NCBI RefSeq assembly: GCF_012030425.1
Contig: NZ_JAAUVN010000001.1
Coordinates: forward strand, 1,798,001 to 1,862,000
DNA: 64,000 bases
Origin: Sphingobacterium sp. B16(2022)
GTDB taxonomy: Bacteria; Bacteroidota; Bacteroidia; Sphingobacteriales; Sphingobacteriaceae
Direction: 5' to 3'
The notes under the pieces were generated by a model, which searched no databases, was not told the DNA's origin, and worked only from the letters and a program-made list of their open reading frames with translations. Of this stretch, positions 62,245 to 64,000 are shown in pieces. Numbering within the stretch: the stretch's first letter is position 1; each line of letters begins with the position of its first letter. The translations under genes and the position numbers were made by a program.

Positions 62245-62895
62245 CTAATTACGGGTTGGATATGATGGCGCCGGATAATCCCTGTCGACATGCATTTTGT
62301 TGATCAAAATATCGTTGATCCGCTGACGCATGCGCTTATCATCGACCGAGATTTTTAGAATTTTGTTGCTATAATAGGTATCGCTTTTAAATTCGCTTTC
62401 TATTTTATTGGCAAATGTGGGGGCCAGCGATTTATATGCAAATGAAAGCTCAGTTTCGTTTTCTGCTATTTTTTTTACGGTCAGTGTCCAGATAAACCCG
62501 TATTCAAAAAATAAAAAGCTTTTTTTTATCGGCACAAACTGCGTTTTTTTGCCTTTTAACTTGTAATTATAGAGCATATAAATACTTGGTTTGGAAACGT
62601 CTTTTGCTGCCGCTGCGACCAACTTATTATACTCTTTTTCGTTATCAACAAGAATTTCAGTACTTAAACCTTTCTCCTGGATTTCAAAGGTAGCCGTACT
62701 ATCTGTATGCGCCAGGGCTTTAACCTCCATATCCTGATCAATGTACCAGCCGGGCATATCAGGGATAGCATCTTTTACACGTTCAAAACTTGCCTTTAAT
62801 TTGGTTGGGAGCAATTTACTGGTCACCGTTTGCGCATGCAGACCATTCGCTGCAGCGATAAAAAGAAGCATTATACAAAGATATTTTCTCATCAT
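62245..62895 (-). CDS. Secreted protein of unknown function
   Basis: This 216-aa protein has a signal peptide (MMRKYLCIMLLFIAAANGLH to AQ) with the start placed at 62895. The body has a beta-alpha pattern with a Trp-rich N-terminus (IPDMPGWYIDQDMEVKALAH) and a helical, basic C-terminal part. I do not recognise it. It is convergent with the cytolysin-like gene. Confidence 0.75.
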   Translation of the reverse strand: MMRKYLCIMLLFIAAANGLHAQTVTSKLLPTKLKASFERVKDAIPDMPGWYIDQDMEVKALAHTDSTATFEIQEKGLSTEILVDNEKEYNKLVAAAAKDVSKPSIYMLYNYKLKGKKTQFVPIKKSFLFFEYGFIWTLTVKKIAENETELSFAYKSLAPTFANKIESEFKSDTYYSNKILKISVDDKRMRQRINDILINKMHVDRDYPAPSYPTRN

Positions 62896-62987
62896 GATTA
62901 TATTCATTTAGCAACACTAAGAACTCCCGTAAATTACAAGTTTTATCGCTGGCAATCTATGACCAATTTATATTTGAGGGTCATCGT

Positions 62988-63128
62988 TTACAATTCGTAA
63001 GGTATTTGTCTCCATTCGTGCTCTTTGATATTATATACGCCACTACCCGGCAGACGAATTGTTGTACAACTGAGCATCTGATTGTCAGTGACAATGGAGA
63101 TGTTTTCTTTTTTCACAACAGCTGTCAC
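62988..63128 (-). pseudogene. 3'-end gene remnant (or tiny GTG-started ORF)
   Basis: The minus strand is open from a TAG to TAA at 62988-62990. It encodes about 46 residues beginning VTAVVKKENISIVTDNQMLS and ending VYNIKEHEWRQIPYEL, protein-like in composition. There is no ATG. A GTG at 63128 could start it, but its position between two other minus-strand genes and the many fragments nearby favour a remnant. Confidence 0.45.
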
Positions 63129-63141
63129 TCCCTAAATTGCT

Positions 63142-63966
63142 TTATTGTTTTCCTTTTGGAAGACTTAAAATCTCTTGTTTAAATTCTTTTGTCAAAACCG
63201 GTAACAAGTCATCATAATCGAACAACACCATTGGGGTAATTTGAATGTGCTCAACAGGATACCAATTTTTTGCAAACGTTAGTAAAGCTTGTTTTGCTTT
63301 ATCGATTTGCCCTGTCAGATAAAAAAGTCTTGCGGCATTTATGTGAATATTATCTAGGAAAATTTTAGCAGCAAACTTTTCATAATAGGCTAGACCTTCG
63401 TCCGTATTCCCTGACTCTAACATAAAGTGAAGCAGGTATTCTGCTCCTTTTTCACTATCAAATGTCAATTTTGGACGATACTGCTTCAATTGTGCAATAA
63501 ATTCAGCAGTTGATTTACCGTCATTTATAATTTTGAGCGGTTTACGCGAAATACTCAAATCATTTTCACCCTTTAGTTTAGCTAAATGACGTTCAATTTG
63601 AAACCTATAAGTACGTATCTGATGTTCAGGTAAATTTAATTTTTCTTTTTCAATTAAGAAATTGCTGTAAAAAGTCTCTGCTCTTGAAATACTTCCCGTC
63701 ATTAGAGCTGTATTTGTGTATGCAGAAAAGTGTTCACTTAAAACGTTTCCAGCATACCATTGGTCATTAAATGGCAAACCACTTTCATCGTTTGTCATCG
63801 CGATTTCGTAATTGCTCTTGAAGTAATTTATCTCCGCATGAACAATAGCTTTCTGAGGTTCAAAGCCTTTTATTTGCTCTAACTGCTCTAGACCAATTTC
63901 AATTTGTCCACTTCTTAAAGTGTCCAAAATATCTCGTAATTTTTTCGGTATTTTTACTATGCTCAT
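63142..63966 (-). CDS. Helical TPR-like protein of unknown function
   Basis: This 274-aa protein has no signal peptide. It consists of helical hairpins resembling tetratricopeptide repeats (for example ILDTLRSGQIEIGLEQLEQI, FLDNIHINAARLFYLTGQID, KAKQALLTFAKNWYPVEHI). No enzyme motifs are seen. A fragment of a paralogue survives at 57593-57643, so it belongs to a family that is gained and lost locally. An immunity or adaptor role is possible but unsupported by sequence alone. Confidence 0.75.
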   Translation of the reverse strand: MSIVKIPKKLRDILDTLRSGQIEIGLEQLEQIKGFEPQKAIVHAEINYFKSNYEIAMTNDESGLPFNDQWYAGNVLSEHFSAYTNTALMTGSISRAETFYSNFLIEKEKLNLPEHQIRTYRFQIERHLAKLKGENDLSISRKPLKIINDGKSTAEFIAQLKQYRPKLTFDSEKGAEYLLHFMLESGNTDEGLAYYEKFAAKIFLDNIHINAARLFYLTGQIDKAKQALLTFAKNWYPVEHIQITPMVLFDYDDLLPVLTKEFKQEILSLPKGKQ

Positions 63967-64000
63967 GTTCGTTTTTTCAATATGGATACTTTTCTAAATT

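Noticed and set aside
1..64000. CRISPR arrays, rRNA, tRNA and replication origins
   Set aside because: No regularly spaced repeats, no rRNA-like sequence and no cloverleaf I could recognise were seen. DnaA-box clusters were not evident. A tRNA scan was not possible by eye.

Overview
The window looks like chromosomal DNA of a Bacteroidota, most probably a Sphingobacteriaceae member such as Sphingobacterium. The reasons are a SusC/SusD pair under a propeller/triple-tyrosine LuxR-type sensor, many lipoproteins with SPII signals, promoters of the TAnnTTTG (-7) type, a clade-2 large catalase, OmpA lipoproteins with coiled-coil stalks, and generally poor Shine-Dalgarno signals. There are no rRNA genes, transposases or CRISPR arrays, and I recognised no tRNA. 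All family names come from reading the sequence by eye; no database was searched.

Layout. 0-2.4 kb: end of a YceI-family gene and a KatE-type catalase. 2.8-4.4 kb: a lipoprotein zinc metallopeptidase with a discoidin-like tail. 4.5-14.3 kb: a beta-glucan utilisation locus, with a membrane LuxR-type sensor divergent from susC, susD and a two-catalytic-domain (clan GH-A barrel plus GH16) secreted enzyme. The shared promoter region has two tandem operator-like repeats. 14.3-18.4 kb: a phosphoesterase, HxlR, two luciferase-like flavin monooxygenases and a divergent F420-reductase-like dehydrogenase. 19-22.5 kb: two orphan genes followed by Crp-family and RidA-like genes, with a 50-bp regulatory repeat. 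22.6-28.4 kb: redox and hydrolase genes controlled by Fur-like, HxlR and AraC regulators with clear palindromic operators. 28.6-35.3 kb: a nucleotidyltransferase/phosphoesterase pair, AraC regulators, an MFS exporter and a small secreted DJ-1/NTF2 group. 35.7 kb: an OmpA lipoprotein.

36.9-54.2 kb is the most unusual part: a five- to six-gene operon of proteins I cannot assign, including a 1177-aa and a 2538-aa protein. The latter has no signal peptide, a beta-rich first 500 residues and three LysM-like modules. It is followed by a convergent GESH/GANH (EreA/TIKI-like) gene, a lipoprotein, a 7-TM protein and a NarL-type histidine kinase/response regulator. The block is bracketed by related direct repeats (36682-36790 and 54350-54497). 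The right-hand copy is fused to a decayed piece of the operon's own first gene, so the locus has been duplicated and partly lost. This is my main candidate for an undescribed system.

54.3-64 kb is accessory and littered with 3'-end gene fragments on the minus strand (DUF4468-like, TPR-like and others). It carries a leucine-rich-repeat protein, a PfkB kinase, two GNAT acetyltransferases with an EamA exporter, and a lipoprotein translationally coupled to a cholesterol-dependent-cytolysin-like protein that ends where the membrane-binding domain 4 should begin.
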